This document shows positions 41,604 to 50,282 of a stretch of DNA of 64,000 nt, piece by piece. The translations under genes were made by a program, and so were the position numbers. Below the pieces are notes generated by a model. That model made no database searches. It worked only from the letters and a program-made list of their open reading frames with translations, and was not told where the DNA came from. Positions within the stretch are counted from its first letter, which is position 1, and every line of letters begins with the position of its first letter. Source of the stretch: Pedobacter sp. PLR (GTDB lineage: Bacteria; Bacteroidota; Bacteroidia; Sphingobacteriales; Sphingobacteriaceae); NCBI RefSeq assembly GCF_026239675.1, contig NZ_JAPIVQ010000002.1:310001-374000 (forward strand), in the 5' to 3' direction.

Positions 41604-41814
41604 GGTAGTAAGGACAAGTTGAAAACACTTTCTAATTATAATACGTAAGTGTAGTGATTATGGTTTTCATAAATACAGCCTGCTAAACCGATATTACATT
41701 GAACTGATAATTTATAGGAGCGGTTCTTTAAATGTGCATAACTTAATATAGTTGTTTTTCAGGGTTTTGATTTTCATTTGTCCTGATATTTAACATTTAT
41801 TAACAATACTTTCT

Positions 41815-41822
41815 TAAATTTG
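41815..41822 (+). promoter_or_regulatory. -7 element of the 2OG-Fe(II) oxygenase gene
   Basis: TAAATTTG, 28 bases before the ATG at 41851. No good -33 element. Confidence 0.45.
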
Positions 41823-41850
41823 CAGTGTTAATACCTATAAAAATATCGAT

Positions 41851-42813
41851 ATGTCAACACCTTATATTCCTAGTTTAGACCTGGGCTCATACATCAATGG
41901 CGATGATGCGCAGCGTAAAAAATTCTCTGATGAATTGGGCAGAGCTTTTAACGATTCTGGTTTTGTAACCATCACTAACCATGGTGTAGATCAGGAATTG
42001 ATTGATAAACTGTATGCCAACATTAAGGGTGTTTTCGCCCTGACTGCTGAGCAGAAGAAAAAATATGAAAGAGCAGAACTTGCCGGTCAGCGTGGTTACA
42101 CCAGCCCGGGTAAAGAGACTGCTAAAGGTGCTAAAACCGCAGACCTGAAAGAATTCTGGCAAATTGGTCAGGAAGTGACAGATAATGATCCGATTAAAGC
42201 GGAATATCCGGAAAATGAAGTACTGGAAGAACTTCCTGAATTTAATGCGGTAACACGTGAAATTTATAAGCGTTTAGAAGATAATGGTAAACATTTGTTG
42301 CGCGCAATTGCAACTTACCTTTCTTTACCTATCGATTATTTTGATAAACATGTACATAACGGAAATTCTATTTTAAGAGGGATTCATTATTTCCCGATTG
42401 AAAATCCAGAGTCATTGGCTCCTGATGCAGTACGTGCAGGTGCGCATGAAGACATTAACCTGATCACTTTATTAATTGGTGCAAGTGCAGACGGTTTAGA
42501 AGTGCTGACCCGTAGCAATGAATGGTTGCCGATTAAAGCTGGTCATACGGATATTGTAGTGAATGTAGGTGATATGTTGCAACGTTTAACAAACAATAAA
42601 TTGCGTTCTACCACACATAGAGTTGTGAATCCTCCTGTTGAACTGATGAAAACATCTCGTTTTTCAGTTCCTTTCTTTTTACACCCACGTGCAGACATGG
42701 ATCTGACTAGTCTGCCTTCTACAATTGATGAAGAACATCCTAAAGTTTATTCAGATATGACCGCAGGCGAGTATCTTGATGAGCGTTTACGCGAAATTGG
42801 CTTGAAAATGTAA
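41851..42813 (+). CDS. Isopenicillin N synthase-like 2OG-Fe(II) oxygenase
   Basis: 320 residues. N-terminal DIOX_N-type domain (about 5-125; LGRAFNDSGFVTITNHGVDQELIDKL) and double-stranded beta-helix domain with metal ligands H199-x-D201 (AGAHEDINLITLLIG) and H256 (STTHRVVNPP), plus the 2-oxoglutarate-binding R270-x-S272 (SRFSVPFFLHPR). All catalytic residues are kept, so it should be an active dioxygenase. Substrate unknown; isopenicillin N synthesis itself is unlikely since no other beta-lactam genes are near. Single gene with a strong terminator. Confidence 0.9.
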   Translation: MSTPYIPSLDLGSYINGDDAQRKKFSDELGRAFNDSGFVTITNHGVDQELIDKLYANIKGVFALTAEQKKKYERAELAGQRGYTSPGKETAKGAKTADLKEFWQIGQEVTDNDPIKAEYPENEVLEELPEFNAVTREIYKRLEDNGKHLLRAIATYLSLPIDYFDKHVHNGNSILRGIHYFPIENPESLAPDAVRAGAHEDINLITLLIGASADGLEVLTRSNEWLPIKAGHTDIVVNVGDMLQRLTNNKLRSTTHRVVNPPVELMKTSRFSVPFFLHPRADMDLTSLPSTIDEEHPKVYSDMTAGEYLDERLREIGLKM

Positions 42814-42834
42814 TCATTGTAATGAAGTATAATG

Positions 42835-42866
42835 AAAAAGGGATCAATGTTTATTGATCCCTTTTT
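42835..42866. terminator. Bidirectional terminator
   Basis: AAAAAGGGATCAAT (42835-42848) and ATTGATCCCTTTTT (42853-42866) form a perfect 14-bp stem with a GTTT loop between convergent genes. Confidence 0.92.
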
Positions 42867-42903
42867 CATTTGAATGAATTGTTGCTTAAAAATGAATTGC
42901 AGC

Positions 42904-43476
42904 TTATTTTCTTCTGGTCAGCTGGATTTCCATAGTTTTCATTTCTTTTCCATCCGTTTTGCAATACATTTCCATCATTTGATGATCGCTGTCCACAAAT
43001 TTAAAAACTTCACGAACGTCCATGTCTTTGCCGGTCATCGGATCAACACATTTCCCGGTAAAGTTGATGGTTTTGCTGGCATCATCCCAGGTGCCTTCCA
43101 TGTTCATGATTCCTGTGCCCATGTTGTCTATCCAACTGGAAACGAAGACTTTTTTTGAATTGTCATAGCCCAACAGGCTCATTCCTTCAAAAGGCATTCC
43201 CATCATGTTTCCTTCGTGCATAGACTTTTGATAACGGCCCCCCATGATCATTGTGTTTGTGCAGCTGCTTTTACTTTTTGTGGGCGGCGCATCTGGTGCC
43301 ATCCACATGGTTACTTCTCCATCCCACTTCCCGTCATCCTTTGCAATCATTTTGTGTACATCGCCAGGGGTCATGTAGGCTTGCCATGCTTTCATCATTG
43401 CGTCATCCTGTGCCCGGACCCGGCTGGTTATGGCCAGCATCAGCAAGGCCATAACAGTTAGTGTTAACTTTTTCAT
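42904..43476 (-). CDS. DUF1579-family secreted protein
   Basis: 190 residues; signal peptide (1-22, ending VRAQ). The domain (about 28-188) is DUF1579: GKWDGEVTMWMAPDAPP, GGRYQKSMHEGNMMGMPFEGMSLLGYDNSKKVFVSSWIDNMGTGIMNMEGTWDD. It is Met- and Gly-rich, and homologues are found in many bacteria without a defined role. The serine hydrolase gene lies upstream on the same strand, 48 bases away, so the two may share a transcript. Confidence 0.82.
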   Translation of the reverse strand: MKKLTLTVMALLMLAITSRVRAQDDAMMKAWQAYMTPGDVHKMIAKDDGKWDGEVTMWMAPDAPPTKSKSSCTNTMIMGGRYQKSMHEGNMMGMPFEGMSLLGYDNSKKVFVSSWIDNMGTGIMNMEGTWDDASKTINFTGKCVDPMTGKDMDVREVFKFVDSDHQMMEMYCKTDGKEMKTMEIQLTRRK

Positions 43477-43524
43477 TTGAATAGAATTAAGTTTTGTACG
43501 TAACCTAATTTACGAAAAATTGAA

Positions 43525-45357
43525 CTAATTAACACCTTTTTCAAAGGCTTTATAAATGGCGTCCTGGATTCTTGGTCTGATTTTTAACGTTCCTAACTTC
43601 TCTGATACTGTGGGGTTTACTCTGTTGGATAGAAACACGTAAACGAGTCCTTTGGCAGGATCTACCCAGACTGCGGTTCCGGTATAACCGGTATGGCCAT
43701 AGGTCATGGGAGAAGCCAGTTCTGAAGGGTATTTTTTTGTAGCATCAGGATCCCACCTGTCGAATCCAAGTCCTCTTCTGCTGACATCAGATTGTTTTTG
43801 GCTGAACATATCTACCGTTTGTGGCTGGAAATATTGTGTTCCGCCGTAGCTGCCTTTATTCAATAACATCTGATAGATGATGGCCAGATCATTTGCGCTG
43901 GAAAATAATCCCGCATGACCGGATACACCACCTGATAATGCGGAGCCCTGATCATGAACATAGCCTTCCAGCAGTGTTTTTCGGAAATAATTATCCTGCT
44001 CTGTGGGTACGATCTGATCTTTTGAAAAGCGGTTTCTAGGTAAGAATCCAGCGGTCTGCATGCCTAGTGGCTTATAGAAATTCTCCCATACATAGGTGTC
44101 TAAAGGTACTCCACTCAGACGTTCTGTGATTTCTTTCATCACATACATACTGATGTCACTGTATACATATTTTCCGCGTGTTCTGATCGGAGAGTTCAGC
44201 ATTTTCGGCCACATCACATTCTTAAAAAATCCTTTCCTGATGTAGTAATTGTCGGCCACCTTAGTAGGGAAAGCGGCGCTGGAATCTCTGCTGTAGTCGC
44301 CTGGTTTTACATAATCATGGAAGGGGATGAAAGGAATGAAGCCTGCCTGGTGTAGCATTACTTCGCGCACTTTGATGTTATTCATTGGTGATAACCTCGC
44401 TCTGGGGATGTAGGCGCCAATATTGGTGTCGAGATTTAATTTATGCGTTTCAACCAGGCGCATCACCGTTGGGGTAGTAGCAGTAGTTTTGGTGAGTGAG
44501 GCCAGATCGAAAATGTCCGATAGCTTATCCGGAAGGCCATTGGTATACGTGTGGTTGCCATACGCTTTATTGAAAATGACTTTTCCATCTTTCGCTACCA
44601 GTACCACGATTCCCGGAGCCGCTCTTTCACGGATGGCTTCATTGGCAATGTTGTCGATTTCCCGAAGGTTGTCGGAGTTGACACCTGCATCTTCAGGGAG
44701 GGTATATTTTAATCTGGTTTTGATGGTGGTCGCGCCTTGTCCGGCGGTATATTTTGAAGAGTAGCTGGCAGTTAGTTTTTTCGTAAATGGAATACCGCCA
44801 AAAATCATTTGAGGAACGGCTATGGCTGCTGCCTCATTGTCTTCGCTGGACCAGACAATTGGGGCGCTGATGCTGTCAAATGCCAATAAGCTACCTGTTG
44901 CCCCAAATAAAGATACAATGATCTTTTTGTTTTTGGCGAGGCTATTGATGAAGTTCGTATTTCTCGGGTTGTTCATCGCCGATACCGGCATGGCTAAGAT
45001 AACGAGGTTGAAATATTTGAGGTCGTCTTCGAGCTCGTCGAGGGTGCTGGAAGCCATATAGGCATCCGAAGAAAAACTGCTGACCTTCGTGTATTTGTTT
45101 AAAAGGCTGTCAAATGTAGAATGGAAGTTGAAACCCAGACTCACCGCAGCGATGTTTTTTTGCTCCAGTGCCGTTATTGGAATCAACTGTGCTTCATTGT
45201 TGAGTAATACCGTATTGCTGCTGATGTTGTTGAAAGTATCTACCCTTTGCTGGTTTTGCTGGTGACTTTGTGCACAGGCATTGAAGGTAATTAAGGCCAT
45301 CAAACTGATGGCAATGACTCCTGCAAGGTTGTTTTTTCTGCTATATTCTTTCTGCAT
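43525..45357 (-). CDS. Serine hydrolase (beta-lactamase family) with GH3 C-terminal-like N-terminus
   Basis: 610 residues. Signal region (about 7-28; a lipoprotein Cys28 is possible). Residues about 40-200 resemble the C-terminal alpha/beta domain of GH3 glycosidases (NTVLLNNEAQLIPI, KNKKIIVSLFGATGSLL, EAAAIAVPQMIFGGIPFTKKL). Residues about 225-605 are a class C beta-lactamase/DD-peptidase domain with S287-L-T-K290 and a GHTGYTGT site near the C-terminus. Bacteroidota have longer fusions of a full GH3 (NagZ-like) with this hydrolase; here the GH3 catalytic barrel is missing. Likely acts on peptidoglycan-related amides or esters. Confidence 0.82.
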   Translation of the reverse strand: MQKEYSRKNNLAGVIAISLMALITFNACAQSHQQNQQRVDTFNNISSNTVLLNNEAQLIPITALEQKNIAAVSLGFNFHSTFDSLLNKYTKVSSFSSDAYMASSTLDELEDDLKYFNLVILAMPVSAMNNPRNTNFINSLAKNKKIIVSLFGATGSLLAFDSISAPIVWSSEDNEAAAIAVPQMIFGGIPFTKKLTASYSSKYTAGQGATTIKTRLKYTLPEDAGVNSDNLREIDNIANEAIRERAAPGIVVLVAKDGKVIFNKAYGNHTYTNGLPDKLSDIFDLASLTKTTATTPTVMRLVETHKLNLDTNIGAYIPRARLSPMNNIKVREVMLHQAGFIPFIPFHDYVKPGDYSRDSSAAFPTKVADNYYIRKGFFKNVMWPKMLNSPIRTRGKYVYSDISMYVMKEITERLSGVPLDTYVWENFYKPLGMQTAGFLPRNRFSKDQIVPTEQDNYFRKTLLEGYVHDQGSALSGGVSGHAGLFSSANDLAIIYQMLLNKGSYGGTQYFQPQTVDMFSQKQSDVSRRGLGFDRWDPDATKKYPSELASPMTYGHTGYTGTAVWVDPAKGLVYVFLSNRVNPTVSEKLGTLKIRPRIQDAIYKAFEKGVN

Positions 45358-45662
45358 TAGGCTGTGTTTTTAAAATTGGGTTACTGTTTTTTCCTCCTGC
45401 TATGGGCTCCTTAATTATGGACATGGGATCAGCGATGTTGAATTTAACAGGCTTTACCATCAGATCTGCTGGTTATGTATTTGCATTCAGAAAGAGCAGC
45501 CTTTAAATCCCCGGGCCAATAGCTGTTATTTCCTGTCGATAAAGATAGAAAAAGGAACAAAGAAAACAGGAACAGGCATTAAAAGACAAATTATTAACAA
45601 ATGAAAACCGAGGATTGAGGCTTATTTTCCCTAAATTAGCAACCTTTACCAGAGAGAAATAA
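45358..45662. other. Divergent intergenic region
   Basis: 305 bases between the serine hydrolase gene (leftward) and mutL (rightward). No clear TAnnTTTG element, hairpin terminator, RNA gene or coding pattern. A TAAATTAG at 45632-45639 is one change from the -7 consensus and may serve mutL. Confidence 0.45.
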
Positions 45663-47549
45663 ATGTCAGATATAATACAACTTTTACCGGATAGTGTAGC
45701 CAATCAAATCGCGGCCGGAGAGGTGGTGCAACGCCCGGCATCAGCCGTGAAAGAGCTTTTAGAGAACGCGATAGATGCAGGTGCAAACAAGATACAGTTG
45801 ATTTTAAAAGATGCCGGTAAGGCATTGATTCAGGTGATAGACAATGGCTGTGGAATGAGTGTAACCGATGCACGTATGTGTTTTGAGCGCCATGCCACTT
45901 CAAAAGTCAGAAAAGCAGAAGATTTATTTGCCATTCGTACCATGGGGTTCAGAGGTGAAGCCATGGCTTCTATTGCGGCAATTGCGCAGATAGAAATGAA
46001 GACCCGAAGACATGAAGATGAGCTGGGAACGATGGTGCAGATTGAAGGTTCTGCGGTGACCAGTCAGGAGCCGGTGGCGACTGCTGTGGGGACCAGTATT
46101 TCAGTTAAAAATCTATTTTATAATACGCCTGCAAGAAGAAACTTTCTGAAAAGTACTTCCGCAGAAATGCGTCATATACTGGAAGAATTTCAACGTATTT
46201 CTCTTGCCAATCCAGCAATTGCTTTCAGCTTAAACCATGATGGGGTAGAAATTCATCGTTTGCCTGCCTCAGGCATGAAACAAAGAATCGTTCACCTGTT
46301 CGGAAATAATTACAATCAGCGACTGATTCCTGTAGAAGAGGAAACCAGTATCATCAATATCAAAGGCTTTATCGGAAAGCCGGAATTTGCTAAAAAAACA
46401 AGGGGTGAGCAGTTCTTTTTTGTCAACAACAGGTACATTAAAGACGCTTATCTGAACCATGCAGTGAGTAAATCTTATGAAGATTTATTGCCTGATGATC
46501 ACTTCCCGATGTATGTGTTGTTCATTGATATTGATCCCGCAAAGATTGATGTGAATGTGCATCCTACAAAAACGGAAATCAAATACCTGGATGAGAAATC
46601 GATCTATGCGATTCTCCATTCTGCGGTTAAGCGCTCTATCGGTAGGTTTAACATCAGTCCGACGATTGATTTTGATCAGGAAACCGGATTTAGCGGAATG
46701 ATTACCCATAAAGCGCCGGAAGAAATTGTGCCACCAAGCATCAGTTTTAACCCGGATTTTAACCCTTTTGCTGCGGATAAACCGAGCAGAGATCCCGCTC
46801 CAACTTTTCCAAGAACCGGAAACGGTGCTTCCAGAGATGCCAGTGCAGCCATTGTACCGAGTACGAAAGGCTGGGGAGCTTTGTATGAGGTTGCCAACCA
46901 TGCGGAAACTGCACAGCAGCAAACTGCGATTGAATTGCCGGGGGAAGTAATTTTACCGGATGATTCTTTAGTACCCGTTCAGAAACAACTGATGCAATTG
47001 CATAACCGATACATCATTTCCCAGATTAAATCGGGATTGATGCTGATCGACCAGCAGGCTGCTCATGAAAGAATTCTTTATGAGCGTTTCAGCAAGAATC
47101 TGGACGACCGGAAAGGTGCTTCGCAACAGAGCTTATTCCCGCAAACGGTGACCCTAAGTCCTAATGATTTTGAATTGGCAAAGAGTTTACTGGAAGATAT
47201 AAAGAACCTGGGCTTTGAGGTTCGTGAGTTCGGAAAAAACACCTTGATTATTGAGGGGATTCCTGTAGATTTAGGAAACAACAATGGCAATGAAACGCAG
47301 TTGTTTGAACACCTGATTGAAGGGTTTAAAAATTCTCAACAAGAACTTAAACTGAGTAAAAGAGATGCCCTGGCCAGAAGTATGGCGAAAAACAGTGCCA
47401 TTAAGAGTGGTGCCGTTTTAGGACAACAAGAAATGAATACACTGATTGAGCAGCTTTTTGCTTGTCAGACGCCTAACTTTAGCATTAGCGGGAAGCCGGT
47501 TATTCAAACCATCGGGCTGACTGAACTAGATAAAAAATTTGATAAATAA
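45663..47549 (+). CDS. mutL: DNA mismatch repair protein MutL
   Basis: 628 residues. N-terminal GHKL ATPase (about 1-330): ELLENAIDAGANKIQLIL, DNGCGMSV, TSKVRKAEDLF, GFRGEAMASI. C-terminal dimerisation/endonuclease domain (about 440-628): the metal-binding motif normally DQHA(X)2E(X)4E reads D463-Q-Q-A-(AH)-E469-(RILY)-E474, with His replaced by Gln, and ACQTPNFSISGKPV near the end completes the site. This is the MutL type of bacteria without MutH, which nicks DNA itself. First gene of a five-gene rightward block. Confidence 0.95.
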   Translation: MSDIIQLLPDSVANQIAAGEVVQRPASAVKELLENAIDAGANKIQLILKDAGKALIQVIDNGCGMSVTDARMCFERHATSKVRKAEDLFAIRTMGFRGEAMASIAAIAQIEMKTRRHEDELGTMVQIEGSAVTSQEPVATAVGTSISVKNLFYNTPARRNFLKSTSAEMRHILEEFQRISLANPAIAFSLNHDGVEIHRLPASGMKQRIVHLFGNNYNQRLIPVEEETSIINIKGFIGKPEFAKKTRGEQFFFVNNRYIKDAYLNHAVSKSYEDLLPDDHFPMYVLFIDIDPAKIDVNVHPTKTEIKYLDEKSIYAILHSAVKRSIGRFNISPTIDFDQETGFSGMITHKAPEEIVPPSISFNPDFNPFAADKPSRDPAPTFPRTGNGASRDASAAIVPSTKGWGALYEVANHAETAQQQTAIELPGEVILPDDSLVPVQKQLMQLHNRYIISQIKSGLMLIDQQAAHERILYERFSKNLDDRKGASQQSLFPQTVTLSPNDFELAKSLLEDIKNLGFEVREFGKNTLIIEGIPVDLGNNNGNETQLFEHLIEGFKNSQQELKLSKRDALARSMAKNSAIKSGAVLGQQEMNTLIEQLFACQTPNFSISGKPVIQTIGLTELDKKFDK

Positions 47550-47555
47550 GCTACG

Positions 47556-48296
47556 ATGAATAATATCCATATCCCACCGGTAGTCAAAAACCTGCTCATT
47601 ATTAATGCGCTTTTTTTTGCTGCGAAGTTTGTGATGAAAAATACAGGGATCGACCTGGACTATATGCTGGGTGCTTTTTACTTCGACTCCCAGTTTTTTA
47701 GAATCTGGCAACCGGTTAGCTACATGTTTATGCATGGCGATTTCATGCACATTTTCTTCAATATGTTTGCCCTGTTTATGTTTGGTGGCGTCATTGAAAG
47801 CAGGTGGGGAGCAAAACGCTTTATTAATTTTTACCTGATCACCGGATTGGGTGCCGTAGCCCTGCAAATGGGGGTACAGGCCTATGAAGTTTATCAGATT
47901 ACCGGATCGGTTCTACACAATCCGGTTATGGTTGATTTAACAAGAGGTATGGCTCAGGTAGGGGTTCCGGGCATTTCAGCGGAGGCCAGAGACACCCTGA
48001 TCGGGATTTATGGTTTTCCTATGGTAGGTGCTTCCGGAGCTATTTTCGGACTGTTGGTTGCCTTTGGGATGCTATATCCAAATACGGAAATGTACATTAT
48101 GTTCATTCCAATCCCCGTAAAAGCGAAATACATTATTCCGGTATATATTTTGATGGAATTATCCTTAGGAGTTGCACGTGTTCCCGGCGACTCGATTGCC
48201 CATTACGCACACCTTGGTGGCGCATTATTAGGCTTTATATTGGTGAAATTATGGAAAGACAAGGACAATAATAGATTTTTTAAATACTATGAATAA
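47556..48296 (+). CDS. Rhomboid-family intramembrane serine protease (first copy)
   Basis: 246 residues, six membrane helices. Catalytic dyad Ser160 in GASGA and His219 in HYAHLGGALLGF; the conserved helix-2 motif HGDFMHIFFNMFALFMFG lies near 68-85. Rhomboids cut membrane proteins within or near the membrane; substrates unknown. It starts 6 bases after mutL and overlaps the second rhomboid gene by 8 bases. There is an additional loop (about 120-145; YQITGSVLHNPVMVDLTRGM) between helices 3 and 4. Confidence 0.92.
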   Translation: MNNIHIPPVVKNLLIINALFFAAKFVMKNTGIDLDYMLGAFYFDSQFFRIWQPVSYMFMHGDFMHIFFNMFALFMFGGVIESRWGAKRFINFYLITGLGAVALQMGVQAYEVYQITGSVLHNPVMVDLTRGMAQVGVPGISAEARDTLIGIYGFPMVGASGAIFGLLVAFGMLYPNTEMYIMFIPIPVKAKYIIPVYILMELSLGVARVPGDSIAHYAHLGGALLGFILVKLWKDKDNNRFFKYYE

Positions 48297-49152
48297 GTCT
48301 TTTTTTGAAGAACTGAAATACAAAGTGTTTCAATCGGGAAACCCCGTGTTTTTTTACATTGGAATCAATGTGCTGCTCTTTTTGATCGTCGCATTTATGG
48401 GCATTCCTTTCTTTCTTTCGGGTATAGGATCTGTTGATTTTCCTGTCTTTATCAGGGAGTATCTTGGCTATCCGGCATCCATAGCCAAACTGCCGGTAAG
48501 GTTTTATACCGTCATCACTTATCAGTTTTTTCATGACGGATTCATGCACCTGGTGTTCAATATGCTCTGGTTATTCTGGATGGGTAAAATCTTCCTGGAT
48601 TTCTTAAATGTAAGACAGTTTCATTTTGTTTACCTGACCGGAGGAATCGCCGGTGCAGCCATGTACACCCTGGCTTATAATGTGTTCCCGGTTTTTGCCG
48701 GAACTATGGCAACGGCAACCGTAATTGGTTCTTCTGCCTCAGTAATGGCCATAATTGTAGCTACTGCAACCTTAGTGCCTGATTATACCATCAGAATGCT
48801 GTTATTGGGTGATGTAAAGCTGAAATATCTGGCTATGGCTTATGTTGCGATGGACCTTGTTGGTTTGGCTTCTGCCAATGCCGGTGGTAGTTTTACCCAT
48901 GTCGGTGGTGCCTTATTCGGTTTTGCCTACATCACGCTATTGCAAAAAGGTAAGGATTGGAGCAAGCTTTTCAAAAGAAAACCTAAGTTAAAAGTGGTTA
49001 GAAATGAAAATTCAAAATCGGCAGGGAAAAGTAAACCTGCTTCTGTAAATCAACACGATGTTGATGCGATTTTAGACAAAATTTCTAAATCAGGATATGA
49101 TAAATTAAGTAAAGAGGAAAAGGAAACTTTGTTTAAGGCCAGCAAACATTAA
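48289..49152 (+). CDS. Rhomboid-family protease with C-terminal cytosolic domain (second copy)
   Basis: 287 residues, six membrane helices (about 20-200) followed by a charged linker and a short C-terminal domain (about 250-287; QHDVDAILDKISKSGYDKLSKEEKETLFKAS) typical of Bacteroidota rhomboids. Dyad Ser149 in IGSSAS and His204 in FTHVGGALFGF; the serine motif is GSSA rather than GxSG. HDGFMHLVFNMLWLFWMG is helix 2. Overlaps the first rhomboid gene by 8 bases and the next gene by one base (TAATG). Confidence 0.9.
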   Translation: MNKSFFEELKYKVFQSGNPVFFYIGINVLLFLIVAFMGIPFFLSGIGSVDFPVFIREYLGYPASIAKLPVRFYTVITYQFFHDGFMHLVFNMLWLFWMGKIFLDFLNVRQFHFVYLTGGIAGAAMYTLAYNVFPVFAGTMATATVIGSSASVMAIIVATATLVPDYTIRMLLLGDVKLKYLAMAYVAMDLVGLASANAGGSFTHVGGALFGFAYITLLQKGKDWSKLFKRKPKLKVVRNENSKSAGKSKPASVNQHDVDAILDKISKSGYDKLSKEEKETLFKASKH

Positions 49153-50264
49153 TGAAGCGCAAAAAAACTACATTTATTGATAAACTGGTTCGTTTACTGG
49201 CGTTTGTTTTAGCCTTGACTTTAGTGCTGGGCTTCCTTGCAGGTCGCTTTGACCCGCGGAAATATCAATTGATCGCATTTTTCGGCCTGGCTTATCCTTT
49301 TATTCTCTTTCTGAATATTTTTATGGTGATCTGGTGGTGCCTGCGCAGGCGCTGGACATTTGCCATAGGTACGGTAGTTCTGATTCTGCTTGGCTGGCAA
49401 GCGTTAACCGCCACGCTTGGTGTTTTTGGGCAAGCTGATAAAGGTCCAAAATATGATCCAAAAGCGTTGCGGATGATGACTTACAATGTGCATAGCTTTA
49501 AACCCTACGGATTGGAGAAGGTAGAATCGGTGAAACAGCAAATGCTGGAATTAATCGAAAAAGAAAACCCTGATGTCATTTGTTTTCAGGAATATTTCAC
49601 CCGTAAAAAAGGATCTTTTGATATAACAGATAGCCTGAAAAGGATTCTGAAAACCAAACACTTTTATTTCGTGCCTTCCAGTAAGAATGATTACGAAGCG
49701 ACAGGCCTGGCCATCTTTTCCCGTTACCCGATTAAGGATACAGGAACGATTGCTTTCGGACCAAACTTCGGCGGCAATGCCAGCATTTTTGTGGACATTC
49801 AGGTTGATCAAAAGAAACTCCGCGTGTACAATATTCATTTACAATCTATTTCTTTTGATAAACAGGATTATAGCTATATTGATAAGGTGGCCAAAAAGAT
49901 GGATGCAGAGATTAAACCTTCCAAAAGAATCCTCGTACTGCTTAGAAATGCTTTTCTAAAGAGAAGTGAGCAGGTAGATATCATGAAGGCCCATATGGCC
50001 AAATGCCAGACCCCTTTTCTGATCGCCGGTGATTTTAATGATACACCCGCCTCTTATGCCGTTACCCAATTGACAAAATCTTTACACAATACTTTTCAGC
50101 AGGAAGGCACCGGCCTGGGAAGAACTTATAATGGTAAGTTTCCTAACTTCCAGATTGATTATATTGCCACTACCAAAGACATCAAAGTGTTGAATCATCT
50201 CGTGATTCCCGCTAAATTGTCAGACCATTTTCCTGTTCGCAGTGATTTGATATTAACACCCTAA
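49152..50264 (+). CDS. Membrane-anchored endonuclease/exonuclease/phosphatase family protein
   Basis: 370 residues: three N-terminal hydrophobic helices (about 10-28, 38-60, 68-95) and an EEP catalytic domain (about 105-370). Motifs: MTYNVHSF (Asn), CFQEYF (Glu metal ligand), NIHLQS, AGDFNDTP (Asp-x-Asn) and SDHFPV (final Asp-His). All catalytic positions are present. Bacteroidota members of this kind may be lipid phosphodiesterases or nucleases on the outer face of the membrane; substrate unknown. Its start is coupled to the second rhomboid gene. The cysS promoter lies inside its 3' end. Confidence 0.88.
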   Translation: MKRKKTTFIDKLVRLLAFVLALTLVLGFLAGRFDPRKYQLIAFFGLAYPFILFLNIFMVIWWCLRRRWTFAIGTVVLILLGWQALTATLGVFGQADKGPKYDPKALRMMTYNVHSFKPYGLEKVESVKQQMLELIEKENPDVICFQEYFTRKKGSFDITDSLKRILKTKHFYFVPSSKNDYEATGLAIFSRYPIKDTGTIAFGPNFGGNASIFVDIQVDQKKLRVYNIHLQSISFDKQDYSYIDKVAKKMDAEIKPSKRILVLLRNAFLKRSEQVDIMKAHMAKCQTPFLIAGDFNDTPASYAVTQLTKSLHNTFQQEGTGLGRTYNGKFPNFQIDYIATTKDIKVLNHLVIPAKLSDHFPVRSDLILTP

Positions 50265-50278
50265 AATTTTTACCTTTG
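50246..50278 (+). promoter_or_regulatory. cysS promoter
   Basis: TTTG (50246-50249), 21-base spacer, TACCTTTG (50271-50278), then CAAG and the ATG at 50283. It gives cysS its own transcript and predicts an mRNA with no or almost no leader. Confidence 0.8.
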
Positions 50279-50282
50279 CAAG

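Noticed and set aside
41851..42813. Isopenicillin N synthase as an actual antibiotic gene
   Set aside because: Only the general 2OG-Fe fold is supported; no peptide synthetase or other beta-lactam gene is near.
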